64,000 bases of DNA from Castellaniella sp034674885. GTDB lineage: Bacteria > Pseudomonadota > Gammaproteobacteria > Burkholderiales > Burkholderiaceae_B. The number at the start of each line of letters is the position of its first letter. Position 1 is the stretch's first letter. Position numbers and translations under genes: made by a program. Below are positions 33,089 to 42,648 of this stretch, piece after piece. The notes beneath the pieces are model-generated. The model saw only the letters and a list, made by a program, of their open reading frames with translations. It made no database searches and had not been told where the DNA came from. Where the stretch lies: assembly GCF_034674885.1 (NCBI RefSeq), contig NZ_JAUCDS010000001.1:239003-303002 (forward strand), given 5' to 3'.

Positions 33089-33988
33089 TCAGACCGCGGC
33101 GGCGCCGCCCACGATTTCCGAAATTTCCTTGGTGATGGCCGCCTGACGGGTCTTGTTGTAGACCAGCTGGAGGTCGCCGATGACTTTCTTGGCGTTGTCG
33201 GACGCAGCCTTCATGGCAACCATCCGCGCGGATTGCTCGCTGGCCATGTTTTCCGCCACGGCCTGATACACCAGGCCTTCCACATAGCGCATCAGCAGAT
33301 CGTCGATGACCGTCTGGGAATCCGGTTCGTACAGATAATCCCAACCGTACTGCGTCTCCAGCGTATCGTCTTCCTGGCTGCCGGCCTGGAACGGATCGTC
33401 CAGCCCCGAAGGCAGCGGCAGCAGGCGGATGAAGCTGGGGTCCTGCTTCATGGTGTTGACGAAGCGGCTGGTCGCCAGATAGACCGCGTCCACCTTGCCG
33501 TCGATGAAATCATCGAGCTGGACCTTGATGGCGCCGATCAGGCGTTCCAGGTTGGGCGCGTCGCCCAGCTGGACTTCCGAGGACACGACGTTGACGCGCA
33601 CGCGATTGAGCAGACCCAGGCCCTTGGAGCCCAGCGCCGTCGCCTGCACGCGGATGCCCTGCTGTTCGAATTCCTTGATCCGCGCCAATGCCAGGCGCGA
33701 GATGTTGGTATTCAGACCGCCGCACAGGCCCTTGTCAGTCGTGATCAGCACGATGCCAACGGCCGACAGCTTCGGGCGTTCCACCATGTACGGATGGGTG
33801 TAGTCCGGGTTCGCCTGCATCAGGTGCGCGGCAATCGCACGGACCTTGGTGGCGTAGGGACGGCCAGCCCGCATGCGATCCTGCGCCTTGCGCATTTTCG
33901 ACGCGGCGACCATTTCCATCGCCTTGGTGATCTTGCTCGTGTTTTGCACGCTCTTGATCTTGGTTCGAATTTCCTTGATTCCGGCCAT
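33089..33988 (-). CDS. atpG: F1Fo ATP synthase gamma subunit
   Basis: A 299-residue rotor shaft subunit. The N-terminal helix MAGIKEIRTKIKSVQNTSKI with TKAMEMVAASKMRKAQDRM, the central ITTDKGLCGGLNTNI, and the C-terminal helix SEQSARMVAMKAASDNAKKV with LVYNKTRQAAITKEISEIVG are all present. A little longer than E. coli (287) owing to a central insertion. It lies between atpA and atpD. Confidence 0.97.
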   Translation of the reverse strand: MAGIKEIRTKIKSVQNTSKITKAMEMVAASKMRKAQDRMRAGRPYATKVRAIAAHLMQANPDYTHPYMVERPKLSAVGIVLITTDKGLCGGLNTNISRLALARIKEFEQQGIRVQATALGSKGLGLLNRVRVNVVSSEVQLGDAPNLERLIGAIKVQLDDFIDGKVDAVYLATSRFVNTMKQDPSFIRLLPLPSGLDDPFQAGSQEDDTLETQYGWDYLYEPDSQTVIDDLLMRYVEGLVYQAVAENMASEQSARMVAMKAASDNAKKVIGDLQLVYNKTRQAAITKEISEIVGGAAAV

Positions 33989-34044
33989 TCCACTATTCCC
34001 TTGGGCTGACCGGGGCGCCTGCAGTCAGGCGCCCCGGATGCAAC

Positions 34045-35586
<1,542 letters not shown>

Positions 35587-35622
35587 GGTAAGACTCCTGG
35601 AATCCTGTTGTGTGGCCCGCCG

Positions 35623-36162
35623 TCATGCGGCCAGCGTATCGCGCAGATTGGCCAGACGGGCCTGCACGGAAGTGTCGAGCACATGGTCGCCCACGGCGAC
35701 ACGCACCCCGCCGATCAGTTCCGGATCAACCGTCACCTGCGACTTGAGTTTGAGGCCGAACTTGCGCTCCAGACCCTGCAGCAGGCCGGCGACCTGGGCG
35801 TCATCCAGCGGAAATGCACTGGTGATCTGGGCCAGGGCAGTGCCTTCGACCCGGTTGCGCAACAGCTCGAATTGTTCCGCCACCTGCGGCAGAACCTGGA
35901 CCCGGTTGTTTTCCACCACCAGCGCCACCAGATTGGCTGCCTGTGCGGGCAGTTCCTGGGGCACCAGAGCGGTCAGCAACTGGATGCGTTGCGCGTTGTT
36001 CAGACGCGGATCGCCCATGGCTTCCAGCACGTCGTGCATGCTCGAGACCTGGGCCAGCAGCGACAGCACACCGGACCATGATTCAAGGCCGCGCGCATCG
36101 TTGCGCACTGCTTCGAACAGAGCCTCGGCGTAGGGTCGCGCGATGGTAGATAGTTCAGCCAT
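35623..36162 (-). CDS. atpH: F1Fo ATP synthase delta subunit
   Basis: A 179-residue peripheral-stalk subunit that caps F1. The N-terminal helical domain MAELSTIARPYAEALFEAVR and the C-terminal VDPELIGGVRVAVGDHVLDT with SVQARLANLRDTLAA are family hallmarks. It starts 12 bases after atpF and is followed by atpA after 36 bases. Confidence 0.95.
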   Translation of the reverse strand: MAELSTIARPYAEALFEAVRNDARGLESWSGVLSLLAQVSSMHDVLEAMGDPRLNNAQRIQLLTALVPQELPAQAANLVALVVENNRVQVLPQVAEQFELLRNRVEGTALAQITSAFPLDDAQVAGLLQGLERKFGLKLKSQVTVDPELIGGVRVAVGDHVLDTSVQARLANLRDTLAA

Positions 36163-36174
36163 GACTCACCCTGA

Positions 36175-36645
36175 TCAGAGTTGCGCCTTGAGCTGATCCA
36201 GAAGATCAGCGTGCGCCTTGGCGTCGACTTCGCGGCGCAGAATCTGTTCCGCGCCCTTGACGGCCAGATGAGCGACTTCGGCACGCAAGGTTTCACGTGC
36301 GCGCTGCGCTTCCTGGGCGGCGTCCTGGCGGGCCTGAGCGACGATCCGGGCCTTTTCGGCTTCGGCTTCGCGGCGGGCTTCGTCGATCAGCAGGGCAGCC
36401 TGCTTTTCGGCTTCCGCCAGACGTGCATGATTGTCCGTCTTCGAGGCTGCTTCGATCAGGCTGACACGAGCCTGCGCCTGGGCGAGGTCCGCCTTGCCCT
36501 TTTCGGCAGCAGCCAGACCGTCGGCGATTTTCTGGCGACGATCATCGATTGCCTTCGTCAGGGGTGGCCAGATGAATTTCATCGTAAACCAACCCAGAAC
36601 GAAAAACACGATCATCTGGAAAAAGAGAGTCGCGTTTAAATTCAC
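36175..36645 (-). CDS. atpF: F1Fo ATP synthase subunit b
   Basis: A 156-residue subunit: one N-terminal transmembrane helix (MNLNATLFFQMIVFFVLGWF), then a long charged coiled coil rich in Ala, Glu, Lys and Arg that forms the peripheral stalk dimer. The TMKFIWPPLTKAIDDRRQKI stretch is typical. It is separated from atpE by 122 bases that contain an 11-pair hairpin. Confidence 0.96.
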   Translation of the reverse strand: MNLNATLFFQMIVFFVLGWFTMKFIWPPLTKAIDDRRQKIADGLAAAEKGKADLAQAQARVSLIEAASKTDNHARLAEAEKQAALLIDEARREAEAEKARIVAQARQDAAQEAQRARETLRAEVAHLAVKGAEQILRREVDAKAHADLLDQLKAQL

Positions 36646-36670
36646 GGTCGTTTCCCTAATTTACCCACTC

Positions 36671-36697
36671 GTGCCTTGTGGCGAACCCACAAGGCAC
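36671..36697 (-). promoter_or_regulatory. Perfect 11-pair RNA hairpin between atpE and atpF
   Basis: GTGCCTTGTGG (36671-36681) pairs with CCACAAGGCAC (36687-36697) around a five-base loop. In the atp transcript it lies 70 bases after the atpE stop and just before atpF. No T run follows in the direction of transcription, so it is more likely an mRNA stability or processing element than a terminator. Confidence 0.65.
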
Positions 36698-36767
36698 CAA
36701 ACCTGGCTGCCCGCCCCCCAAAAGGCGGCTGGATCAGCCCCTGGCCTGCCTGGACAGGCCTGCGCGA

Positions 36768-37010
36768 TCAGCCGACGAACGGGTTGGCGAACGCAAACAG
36801 CATGGCCAGACCCACGCCGATCAGGAAGGCGGCGTCGATCAGACCAACCAGCAGGAACATCTTGGTTTGCAGGGTGTTCATCAATTCGGGCTGGCGCGCG
36901 GAGGCTTCCAGATATTTGCCACCCATCAGGCCGATACCGATGCAGGCACCGATGGCGCCCAGACCGATGATCAGACCGCAAGCGAGAGCAACGAATGCAA
37001 CGTTGGTCAT
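36768..37010 (-). CDS. atpE: F1Fo ATP synthase subunit c
   Basis: An 80-residue proteolipid with two transmembrane helices joined by a polar loop. The first helix is glycine-rich (GLIIGLGAIGACIGIGLMGG), the loop has ARQPELMN, and the second helix carries the proton-binding acidic residue in LVGLIDAAFLIGVGLAM. The Asp (not a Na+-type set) suggests a proton-coupled ring. It must be made in about ten copies per complex; the hairpin at 36671 may help achieve this. Confidence 0.97.
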   Translation of the reverse strand: MTNVAFVALACGLIIGLGAIGACIGIGLMGGKYLEASARQPELMNTLQTKMFLLVGLIDAAFLIGVGLAMLFAFANPFVG

Positions 37011-37064
37011 AACAACTCCTTGGTAAGTAAACGTTGTTTAGTCAGAAAACAAAAGAATCAGAAA

Positions 37065-37943
37065 TCAGTGGCCTTCGTGTGCCAGCCCGATATATACCAG
37101 GGTCAGCATCATGAAGATGTATGCCTGCAGCAGCACGATCAGGATATGGAAGATCGCCCACGCCGAGCCGGCCAGCACGTGCCCGAATGCCAGACTGATG
37201 CTTGTTGCATCGGTCCCGACCCAGGCCCCCCCCAGCAAGGCGATCAGCATGAACAGCAGTTCGCCCGCATACATATTTCCGAACAGCCGCATGCCCAGAG
37301 AGACGGTCTTGGCGACGTATTCGATGAGATTGAGCAGCAGATTGAACGGGGCCAGCACCAGGGCGCCCACGCCATGCGCATGGAAAGGCGCAGTGAAGAG
37401 TTCCTTGACGAAGCCGCCCACGTGCTTGATCTTGATGCCGTAATACAGAGTGAGCAGCAGCACGCCCAGCGACATGCCCATGGGGATGTTCAGGTCGGCG
37501 GTGGGCAGGATGCGGTGGTAGTACAGCGGATCGGAGTGATCGGCACCCAGACCCACCATGCGGAAGAACCAGCCCATCAGATCGACGGGGATCAGGTCCA
37601 GGGTATTCATCAGCGTGATCCACAGGAACACGGTCAGCGCCAGGGGGGCCGCATACAGGCGGGATTTCTCGTTGGGAACGATATTCTTGGCTTCTTCGTA
37701 GACCATGCCCACGAGCATTTCCACGGACATCTGGAAGCGACCGGGAACGTCGGTCGTGGCCCGCCGGGCGGCGCGCCACAGGAAATAGATGACGATGGCA
37801 CCCGTCAGGATGGACCAGAACAGGGAGTCGTAGTTCACGACGCCGAAGTTGGCGATGATGTCCTGCTTGTGCCCGAGATTATTCAGATGCACCAGGTGGT
37901 GCTGAATGTATTCGGACTGAGGCGTCGTTACTGCGTCGGTCAT
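37065..37943 (-). CDS. atpB: F1Fo ATP synthase subunit a
   Basis: A 292-residue membrane subunit that forms the proton half-channels. The essential Arg lies in the helix with SLGMRLFGNMYAGELLFMLI; the C-terminal helix LLQAYIFMMLTLVYIGLAHE is also diagnostic. ATG 37943 has GAAGGG seven bases upstream and is preferred over a TTG five codons earlier. It lies between atpI (26 bases) and atpE. Confidence 0.96.
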   Translation of the reverse strand: MTDAVTTPQSEYIQHHLVHLNNLGHKQDIIANFGVVNYDSLFWSILTGAIVIYFLWRAARRATTDVPGRFQMSVEMLVGMVYEEAKNIVPNEKSRLYAAPLALTVFLWITLMNTLDLIPVDLMGWFFRMVGLGADHSDPLYYHRILPTADLNIPMGMSLGVLLLTLYYGIKIKHVGGFVKELFTAPFHAHGVGALVLAPFNLLLNLIEYVAKTVSLGMRLFGNMYAGELLFMLIALLGGAWVGTDATSISLAFGHVLAGSAWAIFHILIVLLQAYIFMMLTLVYIGLAHEGH

Positions 37944-37969
37944 CGGTAAGCCCTTCAAACGTAATCAAA

Positions 37970-38443
37970 TCATGGCAGGCGGCGCAAGGCCAGCAACACC
38001 ACATACCCCTTCATGACGCCCAACAGGCCCAACAGGAAAGCCAGCCAGTTCAGCCAGCCCCCCCACTGCCACGCCACCAGGACCACCACCCCAGCCACGA
38101 CCAGCAGCTTGAGGAATTCGCCCCAGAAAAAGGCGAGCGATCCCGGGCGTTTTGGCCCGAAGTACCCCAGCAGCAATCGCATGGCGAACAGCGCGTTGGG
38201 TACAAAATAGGCTGCCGCCCCGATCAAGGCGGAAGCCCCAGCGTCCTTCCCAGCAATCCCCCAGGCTCCCAGCACCACCAGCATCCCCGTGAATGCTTGC
38301 GCTGCCAGCGCCCGAAACAGGCCGACCCGCGAACGTCGGGCGATGAGCGCGCGATCCGCGTCGTCGAGCACCAGTGGCCTGGCCTCGCCCGACGATCCAT
38401 CATCCAACCCACTGTGCGGATCCGATGTGGCCCGATCACCCAT
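37970..38443 (-). CDS. atpI: ATP synthase assembly protein AtpI
   Basis: A 157-residue membrane protein with four hydrophobic segments, first gene of the atp operon. It is linked to assembly of the c-ring and is not part of the finished enzyme. A hydrophilic N-terminus of about 40 residues (with an acidic SGLDDGSSGEARPLVLDDAD run) precedes GAAAYFVPNALFAMRLLLGY and FFWGEFLKLLVVAGVVVLVA, both typical of AtpI. Divergence in this family is high; operon position supports the call. Confidence 0.9.
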   Translation of the reverse strand: MGDRATSDPHSGLDDGSSGEARPLVLDDADRALIARRSRVGLFRALAAQAFTGMLVVLGAWGIAGKDAGASALIGAAAYFVPNALFAMRLLLGYFGPKRPGSLAFFWGEFLKLLVVAGVVVLVAWQWGGWLNWLAFLLGLLGVMKGYVVLLALRRLP

Positions 38444-38765
38444 AACAACCCGTTCATGCCCCGGCGATCAAATCACCAGGCAGCCAGTCAAACCGTTGAA
38501 TTATAGCGTTTTTTGGAACAAGGTTTAGAACCCACCCCCAAAAGGCGCACCATTTTAACTCAGTTTGACATCCGATGCTTGGCACCCGCGCACACCCCGA
38601 TCACACTTGCGCCAGCCGCCTGGGCCCTTGTGGCCGTTTCTGCTACATGACGACACAGACTGAAACGATATGGCGATATTTTTAGCGCCCCGGGATCGCT
38701 GCTGAGCCACTTTTGGATGAACAATATGCATTCGCACACATGAATGAAACCCTGCGGAGTGCGGA
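38444..38765. promoter_or_regulatory. Divergent intergenic region (atp operon / LuxR-type gene)
   Basis: A 322-base gap without a credible gene. On the minus strand TATAAT (38505-38500) is a good -10 for the atp operon, with only a weak -35. On the plus side the LuxR-type gene is preceded by an AT-rich stretch (GCGATATTTTTAGC near 38672) and by GGAG ahead of its ATG. No hairpin or repeat is evident. Confidence 0.5.
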
Positions 38766-39653
38766 ATGGTAACCATTACTGTCGTCGAACCCAACACGCT
38801 ATTGCGACTGGGCATTCTCAATCTGCTGAAGACGCTGGACTGCCGTGCCGCCAGCCAGGGGATCGACTACACGCAGCTGTTCGATGGCGGGCAGCCGCAC
38901 CCGTCGGGCACCGACCTGATGCTGCTGTCCGTGCCGGCCGCCTACGACCACGTCAAGGAACTGGTCACCACCGCCCAGCAACGCGTTGCTCCGCGCCGCA
39001 TCCTGCTGCTCTCCGACGCCCAGGAACCGTCCTATTCGTTGCTCAATCTGCCATCGGTACTGGCGGGATATGTCTGCAAATTCGCATCGCCAGACGTGTT
39101 GAAATCCTCGATCATGCTCTCCCTGGCGGGGGGCAAGTGCTTCCCTCGCCCGAGCGCAGCCCATGCCGGCACGCCGGACATGTCGGCCACTCACGGCGAT
39201 GACGCCCCAAAACGGCGCTGGTACGATCAGGACGACGCGCACCCCCAGGGCCAGGCTGATGGCGACCTGACGAACCCCCTGCCCTCGTCTGCTCAGGCAA
39301 TTCACGGCCGGCAGGAAGACGGCCTGGCGCGTTTATCGACAGTCAGCGGCGGGCTGGCGACCGCTGTCCAGGCGCTGACGCCAGAGCTCATCCAGCGGGA
39401 AGCTGAACTGCTGCGCCTCACGCCACGCCAATATGGCATTCTGGCCCTGATGGCCAGAGGCTATCCCCTGAAGCAGATCAGCCGGGAACTGGCGATCTCA
39501 GTGGCGACCGTCAAGACCCACACCGAAGCCCTGTACCTGCGCCTGGGCGTCAACAACCGCAACGCCGCAGTCTATGCGGCGGTCTCACGCGGCGCCACGC
39601 TGGGATGCTGGAAGGATCCGCAAAACACAGTCGCTCCCCCCCCTGCAGCATAG
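38766..39653 (+). CDS. LuxR-type transcription factor with degenerate receiver domain
   Basis: A 295-residue regulator. The N-terminal about 110 residues fold-match a response-regulator receiver (VTITVVEPNTLLRLGILNLL) but the phospho-acceptor position is Ser55 (DLMLLSVP instead of DLxLLDxxLP), so it is probably not phosphorylated in the usual way. A long polar, low-complexity linker (about 130-200) follows. The C-terminal helix-turn-helix is clear: LTPRQYGILALMARGYPLKQ, ISRELAISVATVKTHTEALY, LRLGVNNRNAAVYAA. It is convergent with the Fap-like operon and is the best candidate for its regulator, by position only. Confidence 0.85.
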   Translation: MVTITVVEPNTLLRLGILNLLKTLDCRAASQGIDYTQLFDGGQPHPSGTDLMLLSVPAAYDHVKELVTTAQQRVAPRRILLLSDAQEPSYSLLNLPSVLAGYVCKFASPDVLKSSIMLSLAGGKCFPRPSAAHAGTPDMSATHGDDAPKRRWYDQDDAHPQGQADGDLTNPLPSSAQAIHGRQEDGLARLSTVSGGLATAVQALTPELIQREAELLRLTPRQYGILALMARGYPLKQISRELAISVATVKTHTEALYLRLGVNNRNAAVYAAVSRGATLGCWKDPQNTVAPPPAA

Positions 39654-39693
39654 GCGTCGTCTGCGAACGCCCGGGGGTGGACCACCGATCCGA

Positions 39694-40917
39694 CTAGAAA
39701 GTCATGGGAACGCGCAGCAGCAGTTCCGCATTGGGCGCATATCGGGTCACGCCCACCCCCAAGGTCAGGTTGATGTTGGTCTTGGGCGAGATCTGATACC
39801 CATACCCGACCAACAGCTGGCCCACCTGGATGGAGGTGGAATCGGCAGCGGAATTGCCGTCGAATTTGGTCGGCCTGACGTAGGTATGCTGATACCCCAG
39901 GCTGAGCGATGATTTGTCGTTCATGGACATGCCCATGCCGAAATTCATCTTGATCGAATCGCCCGGATCGACCTTGCCGATGCGCATGCCACCGATGGTT
40001 TTATCGACGTTCTTGGACGGGCGCCAGGTGTAGCCCAGGCCGCCGAAGAACACCACCGGGTCGGACGGATAGATCGCCAGTATGCCGGCATCGTAGGCAT
40101 AGAAGCCGCTGCCGGTGGGCTGTTCTTCGGGCACCGGCAGCCCGGTGGGCGAGCTGCCGTTGAGGGAATAATCGATATCGAAGGGGCCCTTGCCGGTCGG
40201 CAGGGATGCGGTCAGAGAACCGATGAAATACGGCATGTTCAGGCCGCCATCATTGAACTGGTAGCGCGCACCCAGCTGGATGTCGCCGATCCCGCGCCCG
40301 GTGTTGGTGAACACGGTATCGTTGGCTGCGCCTTCCGCAAATGGGCGGGTGATGGCGCTTTGGTGGCCATATACATAAGGGACTTTTGCGCTGAGTTCCA
40401 AGCGGTTCGTCAGGCCATAGCGCAGGGTCGCGGCCGCTGTCACCGTGGTGGTATCCACCTGCCGCACGTCGATCAGGCCGACCAATATGGCCGGCAGCAC
40501 ACTGAAGCCGATGAGATTGACCTGGTTGTTGCTGGAATAGTCGTATTGCAGGGAGGGTTCGAAGGCAAAACGACCACGGGGGGTGAGAATGCCGGGTTGA
40601 TCCAGAATCGGGGCGACTTTCGCGGCCTCGCTTTCCTGGGGGTGGGGTGGGGCCTGCCCGACGGCTTCCTGACTGGGCCCCTGGCTGCCAGGCTGGTAGT
40701 CCACCGGCCCCCGGGCGGCGGGGCCGCCAGGCGCCTGCATGCGGATCTTCAGGCGTTCCAGGCTTTGGCGGGTCTGTTCCAGCAATTTCTGTTGGTCACG
40801 AAGCTGTTGTTCCAGCTGCTGGATCGTGGGAGTGGTGTCTTGCTGTGCGTGCACCGGTAGCGCTGCTACCAGAAGCGCCAGAAGTGTTGCGGGGGGCAGT
40901 ACTCGTTTGACGTTCAT
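39694..40917 (-). CDS. Outer membrane beta-barrel with N-terminal coiled coil, FapF-like
   Basis: A 407-residue exported protein (signal MNVKRVLPPATLLALLVAAL, predicted cut after VHA). Residues about 30-62 form a charged, Leu/Gln-rich coiled coil (IQQLEQQLRDQQKLLEQTRQ); a Pro/Gly linker follows, then from about residue 110 alternating beta strands (RFAFEPSLQYDYSSNN, RLELSAKVPYVYG, DIQLGARYQF, SSLSLGYQHTYVRP) ending in a C-terminal Phe. This is the plan of FapF, the trimeric amyloid export channel of Pseudomonas. The barrel also resembles generic phenol-MetA-type outer membrane transporters. Function by analogy: secretion of the small proteins encoded upstream. Confidence 0.7.
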   Translation of the reverse strand: MNVKRVLPPATLLALLVAALPVHAQQDTTPTIQQLEQQLRDQQKLLEQTRQSLERLKIRMQAPGGPAARGPVDYQPGSQGPSQEAVGQAPPHPQESEAAKVAPILDQPGILTPRGRFAFEPSLQYDYSSNNQVNLIGFSVLPAILVGLIDVRQVDTTTVTAAATLRYGLTNRLELSAKVPYVYGHQSAITRPFAEGAANDTVFTNTGRGIGDIQLGARYQFNDGGLNMPYFIGSLTASLPTGKGPFDIDYSLNGSSPTGLPVPEEQPTGSGFYAYDAGILAIYPSDPVVFFGGLGYTWRPSKNVDKTIGGMRIGKVDPGDSIKMNFGMGMSMNDKSSLSLGYQHTYVRPTKFDGNSAADSTSIQVGQLLVGYGYQISPKTNINLTLGVGVTRYAPNAELLLRVPMTF

Positions 40918-41021
40918 GGGTGCTCGCTATCAGTTAATCGACATCTCGCGCGCGAGTTACGGACCAATTCTATGCAGTGTCCAACCTTCAAACCATTAGG
41001 ATATGTACTGCCCCCCTGTCT

Positions 41022-41495
41022 TTAGTGTTGAAATCGCAACAGTGCGCCTTGCGCAAAGGATTGCAGCGCCATGTTCTGCGCCAGCGCCTGACTGGTGATG
41101 GTGATATTCAGGGTGTTGATGGATTGGATCGCCTGATCATTCAGGCTGTTCTGAATCACGGTGCTCATCGAACCTGCGGGGATATTGTTCAGCACGCTCG
41201 GATTGATCCAATTGTGCGGGCCCAGCTGAATCAGGGTCGAACCCCCGCCAGCAGATGTCACGGTCTGCTCGCCAGGCACGACGACCCCATTGATCATGCT
41301 GACCTGCGACATGTTCATGGCCAGCATCATCTGGCCGAGGTTGATCTCAAATCCAAAACCACCCCGGATCTGGTCCAGCGCCTGCATGCTGACCGGGCTG
41401 GCGCCACCGAATGCAGCGGCGTGCACGGGCGCCTGAAACGCCAGGGTGCCGACTGCCAGAGCCAGTAAGGCTCTATTATGTACAGAGGTAAACAT
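41022..41495 (-). CDS. Small secreted protein with QN-rich C-terminal motif, FapE position
   Basis: A 157-residue exported protein (signal MFTSVHNRALLALAVGTLAF, predicted cut after VHA). Mature sequence begins AAFGGASPVSMQALDQIRGG, resembling double-Gly-type leader ends that C39 peptidases cut (RGG-F). The C-terminus has MSTVIQNSLNDQAIQSINTL and NITI, the same motif as in the two other small proteins of this operon. GGAG lies 8 bases before ATG 41495. I do not recognise a family. By position between the C39 peptidase and the FapF-like barrel it corresponds to FapE. Likely a minor fibre or surface component; inferred. Confidence 0.6.
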   Translation of the reverse strand: MFTSVHNRALLALAVGTLAFQAPVHAAAFGGASPVSMQALDQIRGGFGFEINLGQMMLAMNMSQVSMINGVVVPGEQTVTSAGGGSTLIQLGPHNWINPSVLNNIPAGSMSTVIQNSLNDQAIQSINTLNITITSQALAQNMALQSFAQGALLRFQH

Positions 41496-41520
41496 GGTGC
41501 ATCTCCTTTCGCCCACGTCC

Positions 41521-42204
41521 TCAGAAAACATCCGATCTGGGAATGACGAAAACAGTTTCCTGCGCCAGCCTGGCCGCCGACATCGCTGTTCCGATCCGGG
41601 CCAGGGGTTCCGTGCGCCAGTCGGTACGCCCATTGAACAGGGCCCGCTGATGCTGATTGGTAATGACGAAAACGATGGGGGTGACGAGGATTTTCTGGAA
41701 ATCCTGGCGTGACATCAGCCGCGCACCGGCTGACGGGTCGCCCAGCAAGACGCGATCCTTGCTGAGGCCCTTGACCACCACGAAATGGTTGTATCCGTGG
41801 TCACTGATCAGCATGATGGCCGGCACGGAATTTTCCACCAGCTTGTCGATCGGGACCTCGTAGCCGTTCGATTCATAGCCCCGGGCATCCAGAAAGCGCT
41901 TGATGTCCAGCAGCGAGAACCCCTCCTGGCGGATCTTTCCCTGATCGCCGTGATCCCACATGTCCTGAAAGACATCCTGTTCGCTGACCGGATCGTTATA
42001 TTGGTAAGTCAGCAGCGTGGCGACCGCAGCCGACCCGCAGCTGAAATCGTACTGCTGATGCACGGTCCGGCTGAATGCCCGTTCCCGGACGCTTTCGATT
42101 CCCGGTACATTGACGCCGCCCAGAACCGGCACCAGCACGCTACCTGCGTGTGCGGTGCCGGTGAGGCAGATCGAGAGGGTGACAGCCAGCAAGTGCGCTC
42201 TCAT
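41521..42204 (-). CDS. C39-family cysteine peptidase, FapD-like
   Basis: A 227-residue exported peptidase (signal MRAHLLAVTLSICLTGTAHA). Catalytic residues of the C39 papain-like fold are all visible: Cys56 in QQYDFSCGSAAVATLL, His140 in YNHFVVVKGL and Asp156 in LLGDPSAGARL. It stands alone, not fused to an ABC exporter, as in FapD of the Fap amyloid system. It starts 9 bases after the preceding small secreted protein and 25 bases before the next. Expected role: periplasmic trimming of the secreted proteins of this operon. Confidence 0.85.
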   Translation of the reverse strand: MRAHLLAVTLSICLTGTAHAGSVLVPVLGGVNVPGIESVRERAFSRTVHQQYDFSCGSAAVATLLTYQYNDPVSEQDVFQDMWDHGDQGKIRQEGFSLLDIKRFLDARGYESNGYEVPIDKLVENSVPAIMLISDHGYNHFVVVKGLSKDRVLLGDPSAGARLMSRQDFQKILVTPIVFVITNQHQRALFNGRTDWRTEPLARIGTAMSAARLAQETVFVIPRSDVF

Positions 42205-42213
42205 GATGGACGC

Positions 42214-42555
42214 TCATTGCATCTTCACGTTGACGATCGTCGAATTCTGGATCAGGACGTTGTTTCCGGAATTCTGAATGACGGTCGAAAACCCATTCAT
42301 CCCAGACAGGGCCTGGTCGGAGACCTGATTGCTGCCCGAATAGGTGTTAGACGCCTGGTTCTGATAGAGCTGTCCTTGGGTATCCTGCATATTGAAGGTG
42401 ATATCGCGAGCGCCACGGTATTCGGACAGCGCCGAATCCGACACCGGTGCCCCCAGGGATGCAACCTGAGGCGTCTCAGGCAGGGTGGGTTCGGCCACGG
42501 CGAGCATTGGCGCAGATCCCATCATCATTGCAATTAGAAATTGCCGCCCGTTCAT
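42214..42555 (-). CDS. Small secreted protein with QN-rich motif
   Basis: A 113-residue exported protein with a short signal (MNGRQFLIAMMMGSAPMLAV, predicted cut after AVA). The mature part has VSDSALSEYRGARDITFNMQ, then a QN-rich region (QGQLYQNQASNTYSGSNQV) and ends GMNGFSTVIQNSGNNVLIQN, STIVNVKMQ. The last stretch repeats the motif found in the FapE-position protein. An excellent ribosome binding site (AGGAGG, 5 bases) suggests strong expression. No family recognised. It could be a fibre nucleator or subunit; inferred from operon context and composition. Confidence 0.6.
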   Translation of the reverse strand: MNGRQFLIAMMMGSAPMLAVAEPTLPETPQVASLGAPVSDSALSEYRGARDITFNMQDTQGQLYQNQASNTYSGSNQVSDQALSGMNGFSTVIQNSGNNVLIQNSTIVNVKMQ

Positions 42556-42648
42556 GTTGGCCTCCTAGCGTACAGAACGCTGTGGGGTGCCCAGGATGCG
42601 GCGGTTTCCGTACGCATCCTGGGTAAGCACTACCGCAACACTGACGGT

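Noticed and set aside
39694..40917. Plain aromatic-compound outer membrane transporter
   Set aside because: The barrel part alone would allow it, but the N-terminal coiled coil and the C39-small secreted-barrel gene order fit FapF better; kept as an alternative in the annotation.
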